A DNA stretch of 64,000 bases from Tenacibaculum sp. (GTDB taxonomy: Bacteria; Bacteroidota; Bacteroidia; Flavobacteriales; Flavobacteriaceae), in NCBI GenBank assembly GCA_022448525.1, contig JAKVCX010000008.1, positions 62,001 to 126,000 on the forward strand, written 5' to 3'. This document shows, one piece after another, positions 17,563 to 26,995 of this stretch (within the stretch, counting starts at the first letter, position 1; every line of letters starts with the position of its first letter). The notes beneath the pieces are model-generated. The model was not told the DNA's origin, ran no database searches, and worked only from the letters and a program-made list of their open reading frames with translations. Made by a program: the position numbers and the translations under genes.

Positions 17563-18621
17563 CTATAATGTATCGATGTTGTTTAGGTCTTCAAACGCCT
17601 TCTTTAAACGAGTTTTAAAGGTAATTTCACCTTCACGTAACCATTTACGTGGGTCGTAATACTTCTTGTTTGGCACATCATCACCATCAGGATTTCCGAT
17701 TTGAGTTTTTAAATACTCAATTTTACCAGTCATGTAATCTCTGATTCCTTCGTTAAATGCAAACTGAAGGTCTGTATCAATGTTCATTTTGATTACACCA
17801 TACCCAATCGACTCACGAATTTCTTCTACTGTTGATCCTGATCCACCGTGGAATACGAAATCAATAGTGTTAGTTGGTACGTTATATTTTTCAGAAATAT
17901 ATTCTTGAGAGTTCTTTAAAATCTTTGGAGTTAGTTTAACATTCCCTGGTTTGTAAACACCATGAACATTCCCGAAAGCGGCAGCTACAGTAAATTGGTC
18001 GCTTACTTTCATTAACTCTTCATATGCATAAGCAACTTCTTCTGGTTGTGTATATAATTTTGAGCTATCAACATCTGTATTGTCAACTCCATCTTCTTCT
18101 CCTCCAGTAATTCCTAACTCAATTTCTAAAGTCATACCCATTTTGCTCATTCTAGCTAAGTATTCTTTACAAATTTCGATGTTTTCCTCGATTGGTTCTT
18201 CAGATAAATCAATCATATGAGAACTATATAAAGGCTTACCAGTTTCAGCGAAGTGTTTTTCACTAGCATCTAATAATCCGTCAATCCAAGGTAATAATTT
18301 TTTAGCCGCATGGTCTGTGTGTAAAATCACAGGAACTCCATAAGCCTCTGCCATTAAATGGATATGTTTTGCACCTGCTACTGCTCCTGCAATTGCAGCT
18401 TTTTGATCTTCATTAGATAATCCTTTTCCTGCATTAAATTGTGCTCCACCATTTGAAAATTGAATAATTACTGGTGCGTTCACTTCTTTTGCAGTTTCTA
18501 AAACCGCGTTTATAGAATTTGATCCTACAACGTTTACTGCAGGTAATGCGAATGCCTTTTCTTTTGCTAATTTGAAAATCTCTTGAACTTCTCGTCCAGT
18601 TGCAACTCCAGGTTTTATCAT
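17563..18621 (-). CDS. fbaA: class II fructose-bisphosphate aldolase
   Basis: This zinc-dependent aldolase cleaves fructose-1,6-bisphosphate to two triose phosphates in glycolysis and gluconeogenesis. The 352-residue length and motifs fit the long FbaA type: VILHTDHAAKKLLPWIDGLL contains the zinc-binding His and catalytic Asp, ELGITGGEEDGVDN follows, and FVFHGGSGS and MNIDTDLQFA line the phosphate and zinc site. It appears to be its own transcription unit, about 100 bases upstream of accD on the same strand. Confidence 0.96.
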   Translation of the reverse strand: MIKPGVATGREVQEIFKLAKEKAFALPAVNVVGSNSINAVLETAKEVNAPVIIQFSNGGAQFNAGKGLSNEDQKAAIAGAVAGAKHIHLMAEAYGVPVILHTDHAAKKLLPWIDGLLDASEKHFAETGKPLYSSHMIDLSEEPIEENIEICKEYLARMSKMGMTLEIELGITGGEEDGVDNTDVDSSKLYTQPEEVAYAYEELMKVSDQFTVAAAFGNVHGVYKPGNVKLTPKILKNSQEYISEKYNVPTNTIDFVFHGGSGSTVEEIRESIGYGVIKMNIDTDLQFAFNEGIRDYMTGKIEYLKTQIGNPDGDDVPNKKYYDPRKWLREGEITFKTRLKKAFEDLNNIDTL

Positions 18622-18731
18622 TTTATAAGTTTTAGATTTGTGTCATGAATAGAAGCAAAACTACACAAAAAATCGTTTAAAAGAAGAAAACTAGGAAGAG
18701 ATTACGATTACGTTATAGTTAAGTTTTCCTT

Positions 18732-21215
18732 TTAGAATGGATAGTTGATGCCGATATTGTAGACAGCATTTGAGAAGCCAAAATTTTGAAACCAACGCTT
18801 ATCTGTTAAGTATGGTTCACGTACTTTAAACCCTAAATCTAAACGAGCAACTAAAAATTTAAAATCATATCGAACACCAAATCCAGTTCCAACAGCCATA
18901 TCAGTTAATGATTTTAATCCTGAGAAACGAGATTCTTCATCTACTAAAGAAGAATTGGTGATATCCCAAATATTTCCAGCATCCATAAAAATGGCACTTT
19001 TTAAATTACCAGCAATGTCAAATCGATATTCAAAAGAAGTAAGAAACTTTAAACTACCAATATTGTATTCTAATCCCGGTAATCTTCTTCCTGGTCCTAA
19101 ATCATAAGTTCGCCATGCTCTAATGTCGTTCGAACCTCCTGCGAAATAACTTCTAGAAAAAGGAATTACCGAGTTATTGTAAGTTATAATAGCACCAAGT
19201 AAGGTTCTATGTGCAATGATATTATTCTGACCAAGGTCCCAAAACTTCTTGTATTCTAAATCTGTTTTGAAATACTGAGCAACTGGTATTTTAAATACAG
19301 TCTTTTGATCGTTTTCGTTAGTTTGATTTGATAATAATCCCATTACATTTCCAGAATTCGCTATTCTACATCTGAAGTAAGAGAAGTCGTTATCTTTTAC
19401 ACTTTCTTGATTGTTGTAAGTGAACGAATATGCGATTTCAGGAATTAAGAAGTCAGTTGTGATAATGTCATAACGATTTAAAATGTTCGCATTGTCTTGA
19501 TATGCTTGCGGATTGGTTGTTCTAAAATTTGTGTCTCCTAGAATATCGTTCATGAAATCAACAATCGCAGAATTGTTATCCGGATTGTTGTCAGGAAGTG
19601 TGAAATTTGGATTTAAATTGTCAATTTCTCTAAGCTTACTATATTCAGAACTATAAATTGTAAAGTAGTTATCAACATTTAAGTTTCGAACGTATTGTGC
19701 ATTTAGTAACTCTAATTGAATTGATTTTTTCCGATTAAAATTCCATCTGTAATCAATACCAAGAGAAATGTTTTGCTTGTCAAGAGCTATGTTTTTTTGA
19801 ATATTTAGCCCCGAAGAAAAAATAGTTCGAGGTTGCATTCTTTTAGGAACTAATTTGTGCAAACCGAAAGGAGCCATGAATCGTGGAACTTCTAAAGATG
19901 CATTTGTACCTATTTCGTAACCAGGTCCGTTTCTTGAGTTGAAATAACCACCAGAGAAGGATAATTTAAATATTTCTGATCCTTTAAAGGTATTTCGGTT
20001 TGTAATTGAAAACTTTGCCGAGATATCAAAATTTCGAATATTGGAACGTGATAATTCTGTTTCTACACCAATTGTATACTTTTCTCTTGGTGTTAAAAAA
20101 ATATTCGCCTCTAAAGCTTCTTCATCATTACTATAAGGGCTATAGCGAATTGATGTAGACTTAAAGTTTCGTAATCCTCTTAAATGTGTTTGTGTTAAAG
20201 ATCGAAGAGAATCTGTATAAATTTGATTTGGTTTTATAAATACTGATTGGCCTAAGTACTTAGGATTATATCGTATTTTTTCATGTGCAAAATAAGTTAT
20301 TCCGTTGTGAGTAATAGAGTCTAAATATGGTTCATTTCTTTTGTTATAACTATAATCTGTATATACGTTTATATTTTTTATCTTTTGAATTTTGAAAGGT
20401 TTAGAGATGTAATTACCGTCATTTTCAACCAATCTATCTAAAATACCTAATTCTACTTTTGTTTGTTCGTAGTTTTTTAAGGTATCATTTATAAACTCAA
20501 TGTAGTTTTCATTAAAGTGATAAACCCCTTTGTTTCTGAAAAGTTTAACTAATCGATTTGCTTCACTAATAAAGTTTTGATCTTTGTATTGATCACCAAT
20601 TTTTAAAAAACTTTTGTCCTTTTCTTGATCATATATTGAATCTAATACTTTTGATCGTATATTAACATATATTGAATCTAGAAATGAAGGTTTATTTTTT
20701 TCAACAAAATAAGATATGGCACCTTTTTTCTCTCTAACTGTATCCTTCTTAGACCAGACTTTAGCACGAAAATAACCCTCTGTTAGAAAATAGGTTTTTA
20801 ATTTTTGAACAGTATTTCTAGTTTTTTTATCATTTATTATAACCGGAGCTTGACCGTTATTTAAATACCATTGATTGAGACCTATAAATGAATTAGCAAC
20901 TGCAATACTTTGTTTTTCAGAGAAAATATCTTTGAAAGTGTTATACCATCTTGGATGATTTTTTTTCCATTCTTCCACATCTTGTGAGCCTTTTGGATTT
21001 CCTAAGTTATAGAAGTACAATGATAATGGAAGACCAATAGCACGGGCATTTGTTCGTTGAAGTAGAAGTTCTTTTAATTTTTCATCTTTTCGCTCAACAT
21101 TGTCTACTGTAATGGTGTTTTTGGTTAATAACAATTCATTTACAGGTACATGTTTTGTTGTGTTACATGAACTTAGCAGTACTATGAATAAAAAGTAAAA
21201 AGAAAGTTTTTTCAT
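18732..21215 (-). CDS. tamL: TamL: lipidated BamA/TamA-family outer membrane protein
   Basis: The protein is an Omp85-superfamily barrel involved in outer-membrane protein or envelope assembly. It has a lipoprotein signal (MKKLSFYFLFIVLLSSC), POTRA-like domains over about residues 30-390 and a C-terminal 16-strand-type barrel. The barrel carries the Omp85 hallmark YFAGGSNDIRAWRTYDLGPGR and a final strand with terminal Phe (YNIGINYPF). The lipobox is what distinguishes Bacteroidota TamL from TamA of Proteobacteria. I start at the ATG at 21215, which gives a clean signal peptide; an in-frame ATG six codons earlier only adds MRGVKL. tamB is not in this window, and the neighbours are unrelated. 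Confidence 0.85.
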   Translation of the reverse strand: MKKLSFYFLFIVLLSSCNTTKHVPVNELLLTKNTITVDNVERKDEKLKELLLQRTNARAIGLPLSLYFYNLGNPKGSQDVEEWKKNHPRWYNTFKDIFSEKQSIAVANSFIGLNQWYLNNGQAPVIINDKKTRNTVQKLKTYFLTEGYFRAKVWSKKDTVREKKGAISYFVEKNKPSFLDSIYVNIRSKVLDSIYDQEKDKSFLKIGDQYKDQNFISEANRLVKLFRNKGVYHFNENYIEFINDTLKNYEQTKVELGILDRLVENDGNYISKPFKIQKIKNINVYTDYSYNKRNEPYLDSITHNGITYFAHEKIRYNPKYLGQSVFIKPNQIYTDSLRSLTQTHLRGLRNFKSTSIRYSPYSNDEEALEANIFLTPREKYTIGVETELSRSNIRNFDISAKFSITNRNTFKGSEIFKLSFSGGYFNSRNGPGYEIGTNASLEVPRFMAPFGLHKLVPKRMQPRTIFSSGLNIQKNIALDKQNISLGIDYRWNFNRKKSIQLELLNAQYVRNLNVDNYFTIYSSEYSKLREIDNLNPNFTLPDNNPDNNSAIVDFMNDILGDTNFRTTNPQAYQDNANILNRYDIITTDFLIPEIAYSFTYNNQESVKDNDFSYFRCRIANSGNVMGLLSNQTNENDQKTVFKIPVAQYFKTDLEYKKFWDLGQNNIIAHRTLLGAIITYNNSVIPFSRSYFAGGSNDIRAWRTYDLGPGRRLPGLEYNIGSLKFLTSFEYRFDIAGNLKSAIFMDAGNIWDITNSSLVDEESRFSGLKSLTDMAVGTGFGVRYDFKFLVARLDLGFKVREPYLTDKRWFQNFGFSNAVYNIGINYPF

Positions 21216-21380
21216 TAACTTTACGCCTCGCATTTAGTCATTGATTTAGGCTCGTTTTTAGTAGTCATACTTTTTAAATAAACGTAAATAACATCAAAAG
21301 TATGCGTAATTTTTATACCAAAATCAAGTGATTCGTCAAAAATACCATTTTTATGGTTATGTGCTGTTAAAAAACTGCCA

Positions 21381-22112
21381 ATGAGTTTATCCAAAAATCA
21401 AACCAAACTAATAAATAGTTTACGTCAAAAAAAATATAGACAAGAAACCGGCTTGTTTATAGCGGAAGGAATAAAAGTTGTAAATGAATTATTAACGTCT
21501 AATCTTGAGCTTGAGAAAATCTTTGTAACTGAAACTGGAGTCGTTGAGGTACCAGATACTAGTAAAATAGTTGAGATATCAGAGGCAGAACTCAAAAAAG
21601 TTAGCACTTTTAAAACCCCAAATAAAGTACTTGGGATTTTTCGTATTCCTAAAACAGTTTTAATAGAAGAAAGCGGATTGATTGTTGCTTTAGATACTAT
21701 AAATGATCCTGGTAATTTAGGAACAATCATTCGTTTATGTGATTGGTTTGGAATTGAGCAATTAGTTTGTTCTAAAGATACTGTTGATTGTTATAATCAA
21801 AAAGTTATTCAATCAACAATGGGATCTATAACAAGAGTAAAAATTCTTTATACAGATTTGGAAAGCTTTATTCAAAATTCAGAATTACCAAGTTTCACTG
21901 CTGATATGGATGGTGATAATGTTTATAAAACGGATTTACCGAAAGAAGGAATACTAGTTATGGGAAATGAAGCTAACGGTATTTCTGATGAAATTAATAA
22001 GGTGATTCAACAAAAGCTTACTATACCGAGGTTCGGAAAAACGCAAGAAACTGAAAGTTTGAACGTAGCAACCGCAACGGCTATTTTGTTAAGTGAATTT
22101 AAAAGAGGTTAA
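21381..22112 (+). CDS. SpoU/TrmH-family RNA 2'-O-methyltransferase
   Basis: The 243-residue product has an N-terminal L7Ae-like substrate domain (residues 1-90: LRQKKYRQETGLFIAEGIKVVNELL) and the C-terminal knotted SPOUT domain. All three SpoU motifs are present: NDPGNLGTIIRLCDWFG, MGNEANGIS and IPRFGKTQETESLNVATATAILL. It probably methylates a ribose in 23S rRNA using S-adenosylmethionine; the exact nucleotide cannot be told from sequence. It is divergent from tamL and converges on the radical SAM gene with only five bases between stops. Confidence 0.93.
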   Translation: MSLSKNQTKLINSLRQKKYRQETGLFIAEGIKVVNELLTSNLELEKIFVTETGVVEVPDTSKIVEISEAELKKVSTFKTPNKVLGIFRIPKTVLIEESGLIVALDTINDPGNLGTIIRLCDWFGIEQLVCSKDTVDCYNQKVIQSTMGSITRVKILYTDLESFIQNSELPSFTADMDGDNVYKTDLPKEGILVMGNEANGISDEINKVIQQKLTIPRFGKTQETESLNVATATAILLSEFKRG

Positions 22113-22117
22113 TCTTC

Positions 22118-23350
22118 TTAAACCAAAACAGTTTCTTCTTGTAAAAATGATTCAAGTTCCTTTTTAAAAGGACTTTCAATTTCCTTGGAAATGTTGGAAA
22201 GATATTCCATGATTTCTTTGGGATTAATAGCTTCAATATTCTCTTTTTCATGTAACTCTGGATAGCAAGAAATAAAGAAATTTTGTATATGAGCAATTAG
22301 TTTAATCAAGTCATTACAATAAACAGATGGATTGTTAAAACCATTACTTTTTCTATGGCGATGAACTAATCGACCACCTTTGCAAATTTCATTTAGTGGA
22401 CATTGTAAACATTGATTACAAAGCTTAGAGTTTAAATCATTAAAGTATAAATTACCTAGTGATGTGTTTTGAATATCTTCCAAATTATTGGAGGTAATAT
22501 TTAATCCCGTTTTGGTAAAACCATGTCCGCAAGCTTTAAGAGAATCAATAGCTTCTATTTCACCGTTTGTTTCAATAACTAAAACGGTTGATTCATTTTT
22601 AGCGTCTTCAGTTATTCTCATTAAAGAGTTTAGAAGTCCCAGGAACAAAGGGATTTTAAATCGATTTGCATCACGAATCCAAATATCAAATAGAGCAATA
22701 AGCCAGTCGGCCATGGTTGTTTTATTTTTGTCAAATGGAAAGTTGTCATGGGTGTAATCAGGAATTAAAAAATTAACGTAACTAGCGTTCATTTTTTTAA
22801 AACTAGTATAGATTTCTTCAGGAGATTCATTGGTGTTAATAACACAGGCAATGTCTGCGTAATCCATTTCTTCTTTTAATAGCTGAGCGCTCTTAAAAAC
22901 CTTATCATAACTTCCATTCCCTTTATGATCAACTCTAAACATGTCATGAGCTTTTTTAGTTCCATCAACACTAATACTCGGTGCAATTTCTAGAGATTTG
23001 AATAGTGCTATCCACTTTTTATCTAGAAGAACACCATTTGTTTGTACATCAAAGAAAAATGAAACATTTGGAAGTTCTTTTTTCAGTTCATTAACTTTTG
23101 TAACGAAATCAATATAAAATTGCTTAGATGCTAATAGAGGTTCACCTCCATGAAATATAAAAGAGAATTCTTTTTTGTTATATTTCTTAATGTAGTTTTT
23201 TGTTTTTTCTATAACATGATTTACAATTTCGGCAGACATAAATTTCGGTTGTTTCTTATAAGTAGTATCTCCGAGATTATACATAAAACAATAGGAACAA
23301 TTTAAGTTGCATCTACTGGCTATTTTTAAGGCTAAAGAATTGAAAGTCAT
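22118..23350 (-). CDS. radical SAM/SPASM peptide maturase (RiPP, FxsB/GrrM-like)
   Basis: The 410-residue enzyme has the radical SAM cluster motif C14-x3-C18-x2-C21 (CNLNCSYC), the S-adenosylmethionine-binding segment FHGGEPLL and a C-terminal SPASM domain. The SPASM Cys are at 274, 311, 314, 317, 323 and 345, including CPLNEICKGGRLVHRHR and GFNNPSVYC. The pattern C.GG..HR.R...GF.NPSVYC is typical of maturases of the FxsB/GrrM/XyeB kind, some of which join an aromatic side chain to a residue two positions on (three-residue cyclophanes). The short gene just upstream encodes a GG-leader peptide, the probable substrate. The chemistry is inferred from family resemblance. No protease or exporter gene is adjacent. 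Confidence 0.9.
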   Translation of the reverse strand: MTFNSLALKIASRCNLNCSYCFMYNLGDTTYKKQPKFMSAEIVNHVIEKTKNYIKKYNKKEFSFIFHGGEPLLASKQFYIDFVTKVNELKKELPNVSFFFDVQTNGVLLDKKWIALFKSLEIAPSISVDGTKKAHDMFRVDHKGNGSYDKVFKSAQLLKEEMDYADIACVINTNESPEEIYTSFKKMNASYVNFLIPDYTHDNFPFDKNKTTMADWLIALFDIWIRDANRFKIPLFLGLLNSLMRITEDAKNESTVLVIETNGEIEAIDSLKACGHGFTKTGLNITSNNLEDIQNTSLGNLYFNDLNSKLCNQCLQCPLNEICKGGRLVHRHRKSNGFNNPSVYCNDLIKLIAHIQNFFISCYPELHEKENIEAINPKEIMEYLSNISKEIESPFKKELESFLQEETVLV

Positions 23351-23370
23351 GTTGAATGATTTGTTTTAAA

Positions 23371-23402
23371 CAAGGAAATTGTAAGAGATTACAATTTCCT
23401 TG
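23371..23402 (-). promoter_or_regulatory. intercistronic stem-loop between precursor and maturase genes
   Basis: CAAGGAAATTGTAA at 23371-23384 and TTACAATTTCCTTG at 23389-23402 form a perfect 14-bp stem with a four-base loop, inside the 72-base gap between the two genes. The sequence after it on the minus strand is only GTTTAAAAC, so it is a weak terminator at best. It could stop or protect 3' ends and so give more precursor message than maturase message. Confidence 0.7.
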
Positions 23403-23422
23403 AGAGATTTAGTAAACTACTT

Positions 23423-23647
23423 TTAGAACCTAAATGTTTCTTCGTCTTTTTCTATAATTGATACACATCTTTGTAGTTTATCACTCCATACTTGACCATG
23501 AGGACATTTCTTACCACCACCACTTGTTGGATAGTAAATCACATCATCGTCTACTGGAATTGCGCCTCCTTTGATAAGAGATAAATCATTGATTTGTTTG
23601 TTTGAAAATTTCTCTAATCCTTTCGATAAAAAAAATGATTTTTTCAT
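23423..23647 (-). CDS. RiPP precursor peptide with GG leader
   Basis: The 74-residue peptide begins MKKSFFLSKGLEKFSNKQ and has a leader ending LSLIKGG at residues 27-28, the layout of Bacteroidota GG-leader natural-product precursors. The core contains IYYPTSGGGKK, then CPHGQVWSDKLQRC with Cys at 48 and 61, and ends TFRF. Trp54-Ser55-Asp56 is a plausible cyclophane site for the adjacent maturase; Tyr-Pro-Thr and Phe-Arg-Phe are others. Two Cys could form a disulfide around it. It is encoded directly before the maturase on the same strand. Function (antimicrobial, signal, other) is unknown. Confidence 0.8.
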   Translation of the reverse strand: MKKSFFLSKGLEKFSNKQINDLSLIKGGAIPVDDDVIYYPTSGGGKKCPHGQVWSDKLQRCVSIIEKDEETFRF

Positions 23648-23955
23648 TTCTATAAAATTTAGTTTTTAGCTTACTCTGATTTGATTTTGGTTCGACAATA
23701 CATTTTCAGCATCCTGTATTTATCAAAACACTTAGCTCTTTATTTGGCTGTGAGTTCAACACAAATATTGAATGCTCAATTCGTAAAATGAAGTGAATGC
23801 AGTCTCTATTTATAAAATATGGAGATACTTTTTATAAAAAGTAACCGAAGGTTTTATTTTAGCAGTCTTGAAATGAGTTGATTGTGTTTTTTTGAGTAAA
23901 AAGAAATTTTATTTTTGGAAAACAACTTACTCAGTAGAAATGGAGATCGATAAAA
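23648..23955. other. non-coding region upstream of the RiPP operon
   Basis: No reading frame is supported. On the minus strand a poor -7 match (AATATTTG, 23762-23769) is the best promoter candidate for the precursor gene, giving a leader of roughly 105 bases. I see no repeats or clear hairpins before the terminator at 23959. Confidence 0.35.
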
Positions 23956-23958
23956 TAA

Positions 23959-23990
23959 AAAAAACTCACTAAATTAATAGTGAGTTTTTA
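23959..23990 (-). terminator. intrinsic terminator after the deoxynucleoside kinase gene
   Basis: AAAAACTCACT at 23960-23970 pairs with AGTGAGTTTTT at 23979-23989, and an A run at the left supplies the T tract on the minus strand. Confidence 0.8.
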
Positions 23991-24013
23991 CATATTTTGA
24001 AAACAGACTTTGA

Positions 24014-24628
24014 TTAGAAAAGTCCGTTTATTTGAGCGTCAATTCTGTCAATGATGTAACCTAAATCTTCTGGTTTATCAACAAAATCAAGTTTGTCAAC
24101 TTCAATGATCAATAACTTTCCTTTGTTGTAAGTGCTAATCCAAGCTTCGTAACGTTCATTTAATCTACTTAAATAATCAATACTTATTGAGCTTTCATAA
24201 TCACGTCCTCTCTTATGGATTTGGCCAACTAATGTAGAGATATCTGCACGTAAATAAATTAATAAATCAGGAGGTGTTACTAAGTTTTCCATTAATTCAA
24301 ATAGAGAAGAATAATTTCCATAATCTCTATTGGTCATTAATCCCATCGCATGTAAGTTCGGAGCGAAAATATGAGCATCTTCGTAAATAGTTCTATCTTG
24401 AATAATAGCTTTTCCAGATTTTCGAAGTTCTAGAATTTGTCGGAATCTACTATTTAAAAAATATACTTGTAAATTAAACGACCAGCGCTCCATTTCACCG
24501 TAAAAATCATCTAAATAAGGATTTTCATCTACTGATTCAAAGTGTGGTTCCCAATTGTAATGTTTAGCTAATAATTTGGTTAATGTAGTTTTACCAGCTC
24601 CAATATTTCCTGCGATTGCTATGTGCAT
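24014..24628 (-). CDS. deoxynucleoside kinase (stand-alone)
   Basis: This 204-residue kinase phosphorylates deoxynucleosides for nucleotide salvage. It has the P-loop GNIGAGKTT at residues 7-15, the substrate block FESVDENPYLDDFY, RTIYEDAHIFAPN (the DRS-like Arg region) and the lid region HKRGRDYESSI. It is clearly paralogous to the C-terminal half of the FolK fusion at 8901, but with a different substrate block (ESVDENPYL against ERFADNPFL), which suggests different base preference. It lies just downstream of the response-regulator gene on the same strand, 55 bases away, and ends in a terminator. Confidence 0.92.
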   Translation of the reverse strand: MHIAIAGNIGAGKTTLTKLLAKHYNWEPHFESVDENPYLDDFYGEMERWSFNLQVYFLNSRFRQILELRKSGKAIIQDRTIYEDAHIFAPNLHAMGLMTNRDYGNYSSLFELMENLVTPPDLLIYLRADISTLVGQIHKRGRDYESSISIDYLSRLNERYEAWISTYNKGKLLIIEVDKLDFVDKPEDLGYIIDRIDAQINGLF

Positions 24629-24683
24629 ACATCATAGTTTTTAGGCAGTCAAAATTACATATAATTTTCAATAATTTTTAAGA

Positions 24684-25364
24684 TTAGCAGGTTAATTTAT
24701 AACCATAACCTCGAATATTAATAATTTCAACGGAAGGATCTTTTTTTAGCTTCTTTCTCAATTTAGAAATAAAGACATCCATACTGCGTGCATTAAAGAA
24801 ATCATCATTCCCCCAAAGTTTATTCAGTATAAAAGTCCTGTCTAAAACTTCGTTTTTCTTTTCAGAAAGATAGTATAAGAGTTCACATTCTCTATGAGTC
24901 AAAAGTTCAACATCGTCTTTGTAATGTAGTTTTTGCTTTTCATAATTTAAGGTAAAATCTCCAATTGGAATCTTTTCTAAGTTTCTTTTTAAGTTAACTC
25001 GATCCAGTAAATTATAAACACGAACAATTAATTCTTCCATGGAAAATGGCTTTTTTAAATAGTCATTTCCTCCATGCTGAAAACCATCAATTACATCTTT
25101 AGTTTGTGATTTCGCTGTTAAGAATATAATTGGAATAGTACTGTTTTCTTCTCTAATTTCCTTTGCTAATGTAAATCCATCTTTTCGAGGCATCATTACA
25201 TCCAATACCAAAATTTCAGGTTGTTCTTTTTCGTATAACTCATAAGCTTCTTCACCGTTTAGTGCATGAATCACTTCAAAGTTTCTAGTTTCTAAACTTT
25301 CTTTAACGATTTGTCCTAAACTTGGCTCATCTTCTGCTAGTAATAACTTTATCTTCTCACTCAT
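24684..25364 (-). CDS. OmpR-family response regulator
   Basis: The 226-residue protein has a receiver domain with acidic pocket EDE at residues 11-13, the phospho-acceptor Asp55 in ILVLDVMMPRKDG, the conserved Lys in DYLKKPFSMEEL, and a C-terminal winged helix (DRTFILNKLWGNDDFFNARSMDVFISKLRKKL). It overlaps the histidine kinase gene by eight bases, so the two form a two-component pair. The direct repeats at 26996-27039, between the kinase gene and the divergent operon, are the likely binding site. Confidence 0.95.
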   Translation of the reverse strand: MSEKIKLLLAEDEPSLGQIVKESLETRNFEVIHALNGEEAYELYEKEQPEILVLDVMMPRKDGFTLAKEIREENSTIPIIFLTAKSQTKDVIDGFQHGGNDYLKKPFSMEELIVRVYNLLDRVNLKRNLEKIPIGDFTLNYEKQKLHYKDDVELLTHRECELLYYLSEKKNEVLDRTFILNKLWGNDDFFNARSMDVFISKLRKKLKKDPSVEIINIRGYGYKLTC

Positions 25365-26973
25365 TGGTTAGGTTAATTTTAAAAACAGTTTTACCAGGAT
25401 TCGCTTGTAAATTGATAGATCCATTATGTTTTTCAATAATCTTCTTGGTGTAATACAAACCAATACCAAATCCTTTAACATCGTGTGTGTTTCCTTTTGG
25501 AATGCGATAAAACTTGTCGAATATTTTTTCTTGTTGATTTTTGTCGATGCCTTTGCCGTTGTCGGATACTGTTATAGTAATGTTGTCTCTTTCTGAAATT
25601 AATAACACATCAATTTTATCACCTCCATATTTTACAGCATTATCAATTAAGTTAGACAGCGCATTTTCAAAATGAAATTCATCAACATTTAAATATAATG
25701 AGTTTGCATTGGAAGAGAACTGAATATCTTTTTCTGTTGTTAAAAGTTGATGTTTGTTTGACAGTTTCTCTAGCAAGTTAATTACTTCAACTTGTTCTTT
25801 CTTCAACAGTAGTTTTTCGCTATCAAGTGTTGCCGTTTCCAACAGTTTTTCAACCATTAAATGCAACTTCTTAATTTGATTTTCAGATATTGAAACATAT
25901 TTTTTAGTTTTCTCAGTATCTTCAATTGCATTGAAATTATTAATTGCTTCCAAAGCTGTGGAAACTGTTGTGATTGGTGTCTTAAATTCGTGTGTGATAT
26001 TACTAATTAAATCGTTTTTAATTTCTGCTAGCTCTTTTTGTTCATTAATTACTTTTAATAAATAGAATAAACTTGAAATAACAGCAAGTGATAATAATAA
26101 TGATAATAATATTCCTGTTGAACTTCTTTTTAAAGCTTCAGCCGACGGATTAGAATATTTCATCTTAAACTGTTTGTCCGGTCCAAGAAATGTAGACTTT
26201 GATTCTATGATGTCGAATTGTTTTATAGGAACAGGTAAAAAATCCGCACGAAGTGTATCAGCTTTGAAGTATTCAAAACCAAACTGAATATTGATTTTCT
26301 TTTGTGTTAGTTCTTTTCTTAAAATAGAATCTATTTTAACAGGATTAATAGAGTCGTTTTGAACAGCAACAAAAATTGTTTGTAATCCTTTTATTAGTTT
26401 TAAACTATCAGTTGCTTGTTTTCCTCTAAAAACTCTAACGTCAGAGACTGAATTACCTTCAATATGAGTTCCTGTTTTTCCATCTTTATGAAATTGTGTA
26501 AATCCTTTTATTGGCGTTTTTTTGTCCAAGTTTCTTTCTAGCTCAAAAATAGTATCACACATAATACTATCAATTACAGAGGTTGTTCTATGAAAGTCTC
26601 TTTCATCATCTGTTTCAAACTTAATGGAAGTTATTTGGAAGTCAACTTTTGAAGTAGAATCTTTTTTTCTTGAAGTATTTTTTGTTTTTCCGTTTGTACT
26701 GTCAATTTTAGAAAAGATGTTCTTCCAAACGTTTTGCATTTTATTTTGTCGCGTAGAATCTTTCTTGTCCGTAACAATTGCAAAGTAATTTTTCTTTGAT
26801 AAGTCGGCAAAATACTGTTCAACAGCATTATCTAAACTTATCTGAATTTCATTCATTACACGTTGTTTGTTTTGTTGGTAATTTTTATAATTCCAATAAA
26901 ACTGCACAGCAATGGTGGTAATAATAGTTGCTGTAATGAAATAAAGAATCCAATTATATTTTTTTGATTTCAT
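25357..26973 (-). CDS. sensor histidine kinase
   Basis: The 538-residue inner-membrane kinase has a transmembrane segment at about residues 9-27, a periplasmic sensor region of some 250 residues and a second transmembrane segment at about 287-306. The HisKA dimerisation domain has the phospho-acceptor His328 in SNITHEFKTPI, and the HATPase domain has NLIDNAVKYGG, DNGKGID and GFGIGLYY. The periplasmic part matches no sensor family I recognise. It is divergent from the operon at 27097, whose products are all envelope proteins, so it probably monitors an envelope condition. Confidence 0.95.
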   Translation of the reverse strand: MKSKKYNWILYFITATIITTIAVQFYWNYKNYQQNKQRVMNEIQISLDNAVEQYFADLSKKNYFAIVTDKKDSTRQNKMQNVWKNIFSKIDSTNGKTKNTSRKKDSTSKVDFQITSIKFETDDERDFHRTTSVIDSIMCDTIFELERNLDKKTPIKGFTQFHKDGKTGTHIEGNSVSDVRVFRGKQATDSLKLIKGLQTIFVAVQNDSINPVKIDSILRKELTQKKINIQFGFEYFKADTLRADFLPVPIKQFDIIESKSTFLGPDKQFKMKYSNPSAEALKRSSTGILLSLLLSLAVISSLFYLLKVINEQKELAEIKNDLISNITHEFKTPITTVSTALEAINNFNAIEDTEKTKKYVSISENQIKKLHLMVEKLLETATLDSEKLLLKKEQVEVINLLEKLSNKHQLLTTEKDIQFSSNANSLYLNVDEFHFENALSNLIDNAVKYGGDKIDVLLISERDNITITVSDNGKGIDKNQQEKIFDKFYRIPKGNTHDVKGFGIGLYYTKKIIEKHNGSINLQANPGKTVFKINLTNE

Positions 26974-26995
26974 ACTTCAAAAGTACGTTATAAAT

